DNA from: Gnetum montanum
Lineage: Eukaryota; Streptophyta; Gnetopsida; Gnetales; Gnetaceae
DNA: 64,000 bases
Direction: 5' to 3'
Assembly (NCBI GenBank): GCA_015680685.1
Contig: MNCI01009432.1
Location: forward strand, 18,884 to 82,883
Below, piece by piece: positions 19,994-30,990 of this stretch; the stretch's first letter is position 1; each line of letters begins with the position of its first letter. The position numbers and the translations under genes are program-made. Under the pieces are notes generated by a model. It ran no database searches. It saw nothing but the letters and a program-made list of their open reading frames with translations, and was not told where the DNA came from.

Positions 19994-21110
19994 TCTATCC
20001 TTGAAGTCAAAGATACAAGCATCATGAGGGTTGATGAACTTTAGGAAAATCTAGAAATCTATAAAATAACTTTGCAAAAATAAAAGAAGAATGAGTCTTT
20101 AAAAAGCAATATTGGCCTAAAGTCCTTAGTGAAAGATGAGAATGAAGACTTAGATGAACTAAATAAAGAAGACATGGCTTTTCTACAAAAAAAAAAAAAA
20201 AATTAGCAAGTTTTTGAAGAAGAAGTTCAAGGGTAGAACATCCCTAAATAATGATAGAAAAAGAAACAAAGGAAATGACATAGATGGTTATCATTATCAT
20301 GGTTTTGGACATGTTACCTTAGAGTTTCTTATTGCAAGAAGGAGAAAAAGTGATAATATTACTTCTAAAATTAAGAGAGCCCTTACTTGTACATGGGATG
20401 AAGATGAAGCTATCATAATAGATGAAGATGGAAAAAGGAACTATAAATTAATTCTTATGATGATACTCTAAGGGGATGATCAACCAAGCCTATAAAGTAA
20501 ATCAAAAGAGGATGAAGAAGAAAGGTATGCAACTCTACTTGTTACTTTTGAAAAATTGCAAAAACATTTTAGAAGAATGTAAAGTAAATTGCATTAATAA
20601 GAATTAAAATTAGAAGAATGTGAGAATACAACTAGCAACAAATAATGCAAAAAATTCAAAGATTGGGAGGCTAAATATAGAAAATATGAAAAAGGGCTAA
20701 TTGAAAAAGAAGTAACAGTTAAAACCCTTATAGATGATCTTGTCATTGTTCAAGATATTGTAAGTGATGAAGTTAATACTATAGAATGTCTGAGAATGGC
20801 TCTTAGGAAGTTTACAAATGGAAGCACTACACTTGATGTTATGATGAAAATTTTAAGAAAACCATAAGATCATACAAGACTTGGATATCATCCATTGGAG
20901 TAGAAATGAACAAAATTAGCTAAGTGGAACTGTTTTCCAAGGCATGAAATAAATGTAAAAAATTCAAATGTTAAATGTCATTATAGTAGAAATCTTGGTC
21001 TTATAAAATATTAGTTTAGGAAGGTATTAGATAATTGGTTTCATAAGCCTAACATGAACAAGTGTAGAACATTTCAAGACTCAAAATCAAAGTGAAAAAA
21101 GGTATGAGTT
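19994..21110 (+). pseudogene. Ty1/copia gag, second part
   Basis: Continues the gag interrupted at 11900: SILEVKDTSIMRVDEL, then a lysine- and glutamate-rich stretch with a 16-A run near 20187 that shifts the frame, then a degenerate zinc knuckle around 20975-21030 (KCHYSRNLGLIKY, where one cysteine and the final cysteine are lost). Several stops are present. The knuckle binds element RNA in working copies. Confidence 0.65.
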
Positions 21111-22620
21111 CCTAAAGGCAAAATGCTCATGACATGTATGGCTATAATCTCTACAATAAAGGAAAAAAATTTGTGGTACCTAGATAGTGGATATTCATGA
21201 CATATTATAGGAGGTAAGAATAAATTTTCTAAGGTGAAACAATTTACTGGTGGGACTGTGAGATAATAGAAAAGATCTCATAAAAAGTAAAGGTACCATT
21301 GCAAGTAAATATTTATCCAAAATTAATAACTTATATTATGTTGATGTTTTAGAACATAATTTATTAAGCATAAGTCAACTATGTAATAATAAAAAGAGGT
21401 AATTTTTAAGGTTAATTATTGTATTGTTAAAGATATGAGGACTATTGATATCCATTTTGTTAAAAATAGATTTAGTAATGTTTGTATTATTAATAATCAT
21501 GATTTATCTAACTATAAGATTAAGTGCTTGTTGAAGAAATAAGAAGATAGTTGGCTCTGGCAAAGAAGACTAGCTCATCTAAACTTTGTGAGTTTGTTGT
21601 AGCTCTCTAGAAAGCAAATTATTGAGGGTCTTTCACCCATCCAAAGCAAAAGAATAAGATATGTGATACTTATTAAAAGGGTAAGAAAAAGAAATTTTCA
21701 TTTCAAGCTAAGAGTAAAATTACTACTACTATGCCTCTTGAATTATTACACATGGATTTAGATAGGCCATTAAGAATCACCAATATAGGAGGTAAAAGTT
21801 ACTTTATCATTATTATTGCTACTTATTCTCATTTTACATGGATTTCTCTATTAATCCATAAGGATGAAGCATTTAATCACTTCAAAAATTTATGTCTTAA
21901 GTTGCACAGATAAAAAGTGTATCTCATAACAACTCTTAGGAGTTATTAGGAAGAAGAATTTCAAAATCATTTATTTGCAATATTTATAATAGTGAGGGCA
22001 TAACTCATCAATTTACAGCTCCATGAATTTCACAAAAAATGGGATAGCTAAATCAAGAAATGAAATTTTATAGGAAATAATCAAAACAATGTTACATGAA
22101 AGAGATATTTCAAAATCATTTTACAAAGAGACTAGTAACATAGCCTACTACATTGCAAACCACATCTTGATCAAACGACATATCATAAAATAGGCATACA
22201 ATCTATACTAGGGTAAGAAATCCAAGGTAATTTATTTCAAAGTTTTAAGATATTTCATTCTAAAAGATCAAGAAAAACATAGAACGTTTGATAGTAAAAT
22301 AGATAAAGGCATCTTTCTTGGTTACTCATATACTAGTAAAGATTATAGGGTGTTTAATGGAAAATCTTTTATTGTTGTAAAGGTTGTTCATGTTGTGTTT
22401 GAAAATTCTAGTGATAGATCTAATGAGGATAAAGATGATGATAGTATTGACTTTAAAAAAATTCCTATAGAAAATAATATTCCATTAGAAATTGAATCAA
22501 TTAGTGAAAATGAGAATGAAGAAAAGGAACCATCTTCTTCACAACCTAAATCTCACAAGCATCATCTTTTAGAGAAAATCATAAGAAATCTTTATGATGC
22601 TATAAAAATAAGGAGGAACT
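21111..22620 (+). pseudogene. Ty1/copia protease and integrase
   Basis: Protease: WYLDSGYS at 21173 keeps the catalytic DSG. The pre-integrase block follows near 21550 (WLWQRRLAHLNF). The integrase core begins ELLHMDLDRPLRI at 21737 with the first catalytic aspartate and YFIIIIATYSHFTWI. The second and third acidic residues are in decayed sequence. A copia integrase C-terminal motif, DKGIFLGYSYTSKDYRVF, is clear at 22303. Integrase inserts element cDNA into chromosomes. Many stops and frameshifts are present. After it comes an acidic linker up to RT (22410-22620). Confidence 0.75.
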
Positions 22621-22659
22621 CTTAAGAATGTTTTGAATGCTCTTATTTTCTTTTTAATT

Positions 22660-23894
22660 AGAATCTAAAAATATCATTAAAGCCTTAGATGATAAATATT
22701 GGATACTAGCTATGAATAAAGAGTTAAATCAATTTGAGAGTAACATAGTTTCAAAACTTGTTCTAAGATCCAAGGATAGAAATATTATTAGAACAAAATG
22801 GATCTTCAATAATAAATAAAATAAGGATGACATTGTCACTAGAAAAAACCCTAGATTGATATCTCAAGGATATAATTAACAAGAATATACTGATTATGAT
22901 GAAACATTTTCTCTAGTAGATAGACTAAAATCTTTAAAAAATCTACTCTTCTATGTTGCTTACATGACTATTAAACTTTTTCAAATGGATGTTCAAATAC
23001 CTTTTTGAATTGCTATGTTCAGGAGGAAGTTTATGTTGAATAAGTTCCTAGTGTTAAGGATGCTATCTATCCTAATCAAGTTTATAAATTTAAAAAGGCT
23101 TTTTATGGTTTAAAGACAAATCCTAGGGATTGGTATGATAGACTTACATCATGTTTAGTTGTTAATGGTTTTTATAGAGGCTCCATTGATGCTACCTTAT
23201 TCATTACTAGAAAAGATAAGGACGTATTGATTATTTGAATATATGTGAATGATATCATTTTTGGAGCTACTAATTAATCTTTGTGTAAAAATTTGAAGGT
23301 CTTGTACAAGGATAATTTGAAATGAGCTAAATGGGGGAATTATCCTTCTTTCTTGGACTATAAATTAATAAATTAAAAAATAGGTATTTTACTTTCTCAA
23401 AGTAAGTATGTTAAGGACATTGTCAAAAAATTCAAGATGGAAGAATGCAAAGAAATTGGTACTCTTATGATTCCTCAATTGAAACTCACAAAGAATGACC
23501 AAGGTAAAGTAGTAAAGGAGAAGGCATATCAAGGTATGATTAGAAGTTTACTCTATCTTACTACTAGTATAATTTTTTATGCTAAATGTATGTATTATGT
23601 TAGATATTAATCTTATCCAAAAGAATCTCATTTAAGTGTGGTTAAACATATATCTAGACATCTAAAAGATATTGCATATCATGGTCTTTAGTATCCCAAA
23701 GACATATGTCTTAATCTTGTTAGGTATATTCATGTAGATTGAGAAATATGTGTAGATAATTTGAATAGTACTAGTGGAAGTTGTTATTTTCTTAGCAATT
23801 GGTATATAAATTGGATGAGCAAGAAGTAGACTTTAACATCTATCTCCAGTGTTGAGGTAGAATACATTGGTACTAGAAGTTGCTATGGTAAAAT
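22660..23894 (+). pseudogene. Ty1/copia reverse transcriptase-RNase H, cut at a gap
   Basis: RVT_2-type RT starts with DDKYWILAMNKELNQF (22689) and IRTKWIFNNK, then DETFSLVDRLKSL, FQMDVQ and FYGLKTNPRDWYD. The catalytic YVDD is degraded to YVND near 23245. RNase H begins near 23720 with a VDWE-like block and ends at SSVEVEYIGTRSCYGK, immediately before seven Ns at 23895. The missing C-terminal part of RNase H seems to lie inverted at 24330-24639. Non-functional because of many stops and the altered active site. Confidence 0.75.
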
Positions 23895-23901
23895 NNNNNN
23901 N
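23895..23901. other. Assembly gap (7 N)
   Basis: Seven Ns in the middle of the copia RNase H. A further single N lies at 24640. Confidence 0.95.
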
Positions 23902-24329
23902 TTATTTTCCATGTTGTGCAAGTTTTAGTTTACATTTCCATTTTGGCATCTATTTTCATTCTGAATCTTCAAATTTTACTTCATTTCCATTTCTATTTTC
24001 AAAGCCATTCACATTTCCATTTGCATTTCTATTTACACTTCTATGAGTCCCTAGATGATCATCAAGATCATACATGTTACCTTGAATCTTGTTTCTAGAG
24101 GCCCTTGGGATTCAGGTTTAAAACTATTCCAGTGCTTGGATCTTGTGATTTCCATTACAACAATCAAAGTTTCCAGCTCCAACAGAATGATCCAAGCAAC
24201 TAGGGTCTAGTTGATCCCAAAAGTAGCAATGTTTCCAAAAACTTAAGATAGACTTTATACTAAAATGAAATTGAATCAAAATCTCAAATGAGAATTTTGA
24301 CATACAAGGACATTACAAAAAATAATTAT
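23902..24329 (-). other. Likely copia 3' region, inverted
   Basis: No coding. On the minus strand it follows the RNase H end and contains repeated GAAATGGAAATG words. Probably the downstream part of the same copia element in reverse orientation. Confidence 0.4.
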
Positions 24330-24639
24330 TTATTCCTATTTTCATTTATGTTATAGAAAAGTGAAATCTACCTAATTAAGAATTCCTAATTCATTAAAAT
24401 AAGGTCCAAGATGTAAACCTTGTTTAATGAAGTTGAATTATGGTGTTGGTTGTGGCTTGGTAATAATGTCTACAAGTTATTCTTCTATACATATATATTC
24501 AAATGAAATCATCTTCTTTTATACCTCTCTTTGTTGAAATGGTGCCTAAATTCTATGTGCTTCACCCATGGCTATTGAACTAGATATTTAGTAATATTTA
24601 TGGAACTTTGATTATTGTAGTACATAGTCATTGTCTTTG
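24330..24639 (-). pseudogene. Ty1/copia RNase H, C-terminal end, inverted
   Basis: Minus-strand translation gives a DN...SKFHKYY block, GEAHRI, KKMISFEYI and LVDIITKP, ending LGPYFNELGIL. These are the last blocks of copia RNase H (catalytic DN, the H-R block, the DIxTKP end). It begins close to where the plus-strand copia copy stops at 23894, allowing for some 25-30 residues lost in the gap. Orientation is opposite and both ends of the block are marked by N. Confidence 0.7.
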
Positions 24640-24640
24640 N

Positions 24641-25757
24641 CTTTATTTAAATAAAAATGAAGAATAAGGTTCATGAAGTACAAATTTTGTGCTAAGAGCA
24701 TCAAAATTTTCTTGCATGAGCTTGAAGTCCATTAGAAAAGGCAAGGTGTGTGCTACGACAACCCCATAATCTAGTTTCTTTCTAGCTCTAGTTTTTAGCA
24801 ACTTTCTATTGGTTTTCACCAAGGTCTACAATGTGGTCATGGAAATGTATTTTCACTTTTTGATGCTATGGCCACTATGTGGGAGTCTCTATGCCTAGCA
24901 TAGTACCAATTACTGCTGCTAAAAGGTGTTGCAATGTTGCAATAGACTTTGGTGGTTGTGAAAGTTTGGAATTTCTATGAAGGTTATAAATGCCAAAGTG
25001 TTGTAATTGGAATATGGTATTTATGTTTGGTGTATATAGGGTTGATGTGGCTATTTTTGGGTCTATGCACCACTGACATGATTGTTGACAGATTAGTGTC
25101 AATTTACAAGTACAACAACTATCAAATCTCATAGCTACCATTTATAGTAAGTCTAGCATGGACTATAGCCACAAAAACCATCTGTTTACTATAAATAGTA
25201 AATGGACTTTTATGACTATGTTGGCACCATTCTCACTATGTTGGATTTGGTGGATTATGCTGGAGCTACAACTACACTAGAGCTACAAATACATTAGAGC
25301 TGCAAATATGTTGGATTTGCAACTATATTAGAAACTCGTTGAAAACTTAGAATGACTACATTGGCCACTATTAAAAAAATGAAAATTCCAACAAGTTGAA
25401 TGTTGCACTTCTACTGGGTCTTTTTGGTAACTACATTGGCCACTTTCCCTATACTATAGCATTGGTTGGAGTTGATGGCTCTAGCGTAGTTGGGGGTATA
25501 CCCCTATACAAAACCATGGAAATGCTAGTTTTAGCCATTCCAAAGGCTTTTTTGGCCTTCCCAAGCCTAAACATGGTCATGGGGTACCTTTTCCTACTTG
25601 GGAAGCAAGGAAATAACAACTTTTGAAGCATTTTTTGGCTCTAAAAATTTAAAGTATGCAAGATTGTAGCTCATGGACTACATATCTCACATTTACAATG
25701 AATCCTTACCCCAATTTAGGAAATGAAGGTTGAAACATGAATTTTTGTGGTGTTTCC
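24641..25757 (-). repeat. 3' LTR of minus-strand Tat element
   Basis: On the minus strand it starts GGAAACACCACAAAAAT, one change from the TGAAACACCACAAAAT start of the 11901 and 18771 LTRs, and is preceded by the same polypurine tract. A TATA-like CTATATAC lies on the minus strand near 25037. U3 holds scattered GACTACATTGGCCAC-type words that also build the satellite at 31-33.9 kb. The far end is not defined; I stop it at the single N. Confidence 0.7.
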
Positions 25758-25774
25758 TTGGCCCCTCTTTGTTG
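25758..25774 (-). other. Polypurine tract, minus-strand Tat element
   Basis: Reverse complement reads CAACAAAGAGGGGCCAA, identical to the 17 bases before the LTR at 18771. Confidence 0.8.
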
Positions 25775-26830
25775 ATATCTAGAGGATTATCTTGGGAGGT
25801 ATCGACAAAGAATACAAAAGACCATTGCAAGTCCACCACTAATGTTCCCTATCTGTGCTTGATTTAGTCGTGTTGAACCATGCCGAAGAGTGCTTATCAT
25901 GATGGGATAAGGCTATGATGAGGAAATGGTAAAGAGGTCATAGGGAAATTGTTATGAGGGGTAAAAATGCATTTCAAATGTTGAGATCATGACTATGGCA
26001 CCAACATGTTGGTCTATTATTTTTTTTGACACTTCATGTTTTGAAGTGTTGGTCACTTATCAAATGCATTTGAGGACCCAACACTTTGCCTCAAGGGTTC
26101 TTTTGCCATTAGGCTCCTACCTTTGTAAGTTTGGAGCTATTGGTTTAGGCTTTAAGGATTCATTGACCATTTAACTTCTTGGTAGTTTACTTCCCCATTT
26201 TTTTGTGGGATTCAACCTTCATTGGATTTCTCTTGCCAAAGAGGGTTTAACTTGGTCTTCCCATTGATTGAGATGTGTTACACTTGATGGAATAGATGGT
26301 TTTCCATTGAATGAGATGTCTTAAATTCAATGAAATTGAAGGTGGAGCATGATGAAGGAATGTCATATAGCCATAGTGCATGAGCATCAAATATCAGTCA
26401 ACATTGTGATCCAAGATAAGGAAGGTTATAATCATGCTACAGGGTTGGACTCAAGGGAATGATAATAGAAATAATATGAAACAAGAACTCTTGACAAGGT
26501 AGGACAAACTCATTGAATCTTGCACATTGAAGTCATGTGGTGACTTGTCATTGTGAGGAGTTTCACTTCCACAATGATTCCAAGTTTCACCTTATAAGCA
26601 AAACTCCAAGAGAATAATCAAAGCAGATGAAAAACATGTTGTTACAATAAAATACATAAGGAAATGTGGAACAGTTAGAAAACCTAATTACCAAAGGTCA
26701 CATGCTAGTTTAAGGCCTTGGAAGGCTATATTGCTAGTTTAATGCCTTGGCAGGTCCTGTTGCTAGTTTAATGCCTTGGTAGGCCATGTTGATAGTTTAG
26801 GGCTTTGTCAGGTCATGGAAAGTAGGATTT
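25775..26830 (-). other. 3'UTR of minus-strand Tat element with 29-bp array
   Basis: Non-coding. Four 29-bp units lie at 26704-26819 (GCTAGTTTAATGCCTTGG plus 11 bases), the reverse-strand form of the CATGGCC...AAACTA array at 17164 and 43079. Between 25.8 and 26.7 kb I see no other feature. Confidence 0.65.
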
Positions 26831-27900
26831 CTTGTTGGTTGTTTTTAGTTACATGTAATATGGATATAGATAGGAATGATTGATTGAATTATCCAACTCA
26901 TTCCCATCCATTTTTGTTATCTAGTAGGCCCCATTACCATAGGCCTTGGTGATAAAGAAAGATCCTTTTCAATTGGCTGAGAATTTTTCTGCATGCTCAT
27001 GGACAACTTTGAGAACCAAGTCCCATTCCTTGATCTTGCACTTTCCTAGGTTATAGTGGTGTTGTTGTTTCTACCTCTCTTGATAGCATTTAATGTGAGT
27101 AAGCATTCACACAAATTGCTCCTCCATTGAGTCTAAGTCCATGGTTTGTAGCCCCTTGTTCTATTCATCATTGATGAAGTGAGATAGGACTACTTGGAGT
27201 GATGGTACCTACAATTCAAGAGGAAAAATAGCTTCAAACCCATAGACAAGGCTATATAAGACTACACCTATTACAATACAATATGTTGTTCTATAAGCCC
27301 AAAGTGCATGGACAAGTTACTCATGCCATTTGTGATTGTTATTATTCAACATCTTCTTGAGAAAATTGATGATGGACTTATTACTTGCTTTAGCTTGTCC
27401 ATTGGCTTGAGGGTAATAAGGTAATGAGAAAGAATGCTTAATGCCTAGGTCATGACAGAAATTTTTCATTTCTTAGCTATTATACTATGGTCCATTTTCT
27501 ATGAATATGGTCATAAGTATGCCAAAATGGGCTACTATATTATCAAAAATGAATCTACAGACTTGTTCAACCATGGTCTTCCTTAGGGAAATAGCCTCAA
27601 CCCACTTTGTAAAGTATTTAGTTGTGGTGATGATGAAGCTATGCATTATGGAAAACTTAGACATTATAGGTCCAATGATATCCAACCCCCATTGTTGAAA
27701 TGGCCAAGTGATATGAGTAGTGTGCAACTTAGTCGGTGATACATGTATGAGATTACCATGTTGTTGGCAAGCATCACAAGTTTTAACCTTTTTCAGGTCA
27801 TCATTTTCCATATAGGACCAATAATAACCTAATTGTCTGATCTTAGTGCCCATGGCTCTAGGTCATATATGTTTCCCACATACACCCTTTTGAACTTACT
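26830..27900 (-). pseudogene. Tat-lineage integrase
   Basis: Read right to left: zinc-binding end with KIRQLGYYWSYME and CDACQQHGNLIH (two cysteines kept); core with WGLDIIGPI (first catalytic aspartate), FTKWVEAISLRKT, a damaged second-aspartate block, then PYYPQANGQAKASNKSI, where the catalytic glutamate is lysine. Next comes WHE.LVHALWAYRTT and VYGFEAIFPLEL. The enzyme would insert cDNA. Besides the lost glutamate there are several stops. The Tat assignment follows from the adjoining RT and second RNase H. Confidence 0.8.
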
Positions 27901-29290
27901 CTAGGACTCTGTGAACTTTAGTTTTACCCAAGCACACTAACAATATAACATTATAGGACCATCAATAAATTTTGTTATCACCTATAGTGACATACTATTT
28001 TGATCATTTATGTATAGCATCCTTTTGAGTAGCAGTCAAGCCTTTTGAAGGTTCACTATGCGTATGGTAAAACTTGATATTATCATATGACTCCCTTGTA
28101 GGAGAACTATGAACAATGACCATAAAGGTATCCTCAATGGTCTACGTGATGAGAATAGCATAGTCCATAGTTAATGTGGACAACTTGCTAAACACATCTA
28201 GTATCACACTAAGGGCTAGCATTGCAATGGCATTGGCTATAATGTTCTTATTTTAAGGTATGTGTTGGATATCAATGTCTATAATTTGTTGCATCAATTG
28301 CTTCACCAAGTCATAGTAAGATTGCAAATTCTTAGCTTTACATGCATAAACATGAGTTACTTCATTAAGCACAAGTTATGAATTATCCTAGATCATTACA
28401 TGTTTGATTCCTAAATCATTAGCTACCATCATCCCCCTAATCAAACCTTCATACTCTACTATGTTTTTAGTGCATGGAAACTCAAAACAATAGGAAAAGA
28501 ATTGGATTTAAAAAGAATGAAAGGTTATAATGGTAGTATCACTAGCCCCATGGGTAGTTGAAGCTCTACCAAAGTGGATGACCACCTCATAATCTTTAGG
28601 CACATGGCTAATAGTGTTGACATGTTGATCTAGAAACTTAGGGTTTATGGTTGCATGGTCATCAACTGGATGAAATTGTAAGTTGTACGACTATAGATTG
28701 ACCTTTTGTCGAGGACTAGAAAATGTAATGAATGTTAAAATCCATTGTTATGGCTTTCCATTAGGCTATATGACTACGTTAATAAATGTTGATCATTATG
28801 GCTCTAAGCATGTTGTCTTTGCAAATGACGTTAACCTAACTCCTAAATATTTAGTGTCTCCAATTCTTCAACAAAAAGGCTAATTCTAGACAATACTTCT
28901 CTACTTCAATATATCAGGTCTCATGGGTAACTAATGCATGGCTAAGGTAGTATATTGGCATCTCCACTCCATCATATTGCTTTTGATAGAATAGAGAGGC
29001 AATGTACATGTTAGAGATAGCAAGGTAGATGTAAAATGATTGCCCTCTTGTGGAGGATAGACTATTGCTAGTTGCACCAATTCTTACTTAAGGTTTTCAA
29101 AGGCTTCTTGGCATTGAGCCATTCACTCATACTGAAATCCTTTCTTAAGAAAATATTGCACGGGTTGTAAATTATCCATAAGCCTAGTGATGAACCTATG
29201 AATAAATTGCAATCTTCGAAGCTCCTTAAGGTTAGTAGGTATTGCCAAGTTGGATATGGCATTAACCTTATTAGGATCAACACGTATCCC
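27901..29290 (-). pseudogene. Tat-lineage RNase H and second (aRNH-type) RNase H
   Basis: Next to RT, 29283-29068 carries a connection/first RNase H start in which several blocks of the usual element RNase H are damaged. Further on, 28520-28290 encodes EYEGLIRGMMVANDLGIKHV, then DNS and LVLNEV. This is the core of the second, archaeal-type RNase H that marks Tat-lineage elements (dual RNase H). The block includes the conserved glutamate of EYE and the aspartate of DNS. Many stops. Confidence 0.7.
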
Positions 29291-30190
29291 TGCTTTAGAC
29301 ACTACAAAGACAAGTATCTTACTAGTCTTAATATTGAAAACACACTTCTTGGGATTGCATCAAAGCTCATATTTGAGGCATCATTTAAGCTTGAGATCTA
29401 TGTCATTAACATTTTTGTTAATCACTTTGGACTTAATGATTATATTATCTATGTAATCATTGAGAAAACCTGGCATGTAATCTCTAAAGATATACATCAT
29501 GGCTTTTTGATAGGTTGCTCCTATGTTCTTAAGGCCAAAGGACATCATAGTATAGCAAAAGGTACCCCAACGGATCAAAAAGGCCATACTAAGTTGATGT
29601 TCTAGGTTGATCCTAATTTGGTTATATCTTGAGAACGCATCCATAAAGGATAACAAGACATGTCTAGCCATAGTATTTATAAGTTGGTCAATACTAGGAA
29701 AAGGAAAGTCATCCTTAATCATTATCATATTTAGGTCTTAGAAATCTATGAAAATGTGAATACTTTCAATTTTCTTAGGGACTATCACTATGTTGGACAC
29801 CCATTTTGCATAATCAATAGCTCTAATGAAACTAGCTTGGTAGAGCTTTATGATTTCACCATGAACTACTAGGGCTAAATTAGGTTTAATCTTATGCACT
29901 TTCTACTTAACTGGTCTAATGCTAGGGTCAATTATGATGTTGTGTTGGACTAAATGTGGATCTAGATTTGGAATATCTTCATATGACTAAGAAAAGACCT
30001 TAATTTTATCTTGTAGGACCATGGTGATGTCTTGAGCTTGTTGAGGTTCTAGTGAGGAACTTAATTTCAAGGTTTTCTCCTCACCACTATATGTTGTGAT
30101 AGGAACCTCAACTAGAGAATCTTCAGTAATGTTCCTAGCCTCTAGATCAAGGGTTTTAAGTAAGGTTCTTAGACAAATCTAAATGTTTTT
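29291..30190 (-). pseudogene. Tat-lineage reverse transcriptase and pre-RT linker
   Basis: Linker at about 30100-29960 ends SYEDIPNLDPHLVQH. RT follows: WVSNIVIVPKK, KDDFPFPSIDQL, LSFMDAFSRYNQIRI, FGLKNIGATYQKAM and the active site YIDN in place of YVDD (about 29450). It copies element RNA to DNA in working copies. The frame from 29728 to 29381 is uninterrupted for 115 residues, the best-preserved pol segment in the window. No gag-protease joins it directly: upstream on the minus strand the coding signal stops at about 30190. Confidence 0.85.
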
Positions 30191-30990
30191 TTATTGAGGC
30201 TATGTGGTTGATAAGACTCTTAGGATCGATACATCATTCAACATCACCATGAGGTCCACTCAGGCTCAAAGGTAAACTAATTTGCTTCTAGGTGTCCATA
30301 CTATAATCTTGCATACTAACCATAACCACATTAAGTTACACCTAGGTAAAAATGAGTAAACTATGCTAAAATGATTAAAAATACTTTAGTAAACCTGCAA
30401 ACATATGCTATTCTAATGACAAACAAAATGAAAATAAGGTCAATCAAGGCTATAGGATGTAGTTGAAGGAAAAAAAGGTGGGCTAAAGGTCAAAAAAGAT
30501 CAAAACAAGATAAAATACCATGATAGGATAGGAAATAAAGTTAAAAATAAAGACTAAGGTTATGCTTTGTCCAATTTAAGGCCATGGTAAGCCATAGTTA
30601 CATGGTGTCAAATGATGGTCAAAGACAATCAAACCCCATCACTTAACACTTATCAAAGGTGAAACAAGGGTTAATAGAGGTCATAATAAAGAAAATTAAA
30701 TAGATATGATCCAATTAAAGTGATGTAGAGGCTAGATGAGATCAATTGATGGAAATGAAGGTTAAAAATACATGATAAGGTTAAAACAAGTTAAAGCACC
30801 ATGAAACAAGGTCAAATATGTTATAATGGAATACATATGGTAAAACTTGATTAATGCTAGTCAAATAGGGCTAGAGTTTACTAGTTTTAGGCCTTATCAG
30901 GTCATGATATGGGGCTAAGGAGTTTCTAGGAAAGTTTGGACACATTAGGGGGTCACTCAAGGGCTATTTTGAACAAAAATTGACACTTTT
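30191..30990 (-). other. 3'UTR-like DNA upstream of the Tat pol
   Basis: Non-coding. Contains minus-strand forms of the TTTAAGGCC/GGCCATGG words at about 30573-30600 and 30883-30910, the signature of Tat 3'UTRs in this window. I infer that a second minus-strand element ends here against the truncated pol element. Confidence 0.45.
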
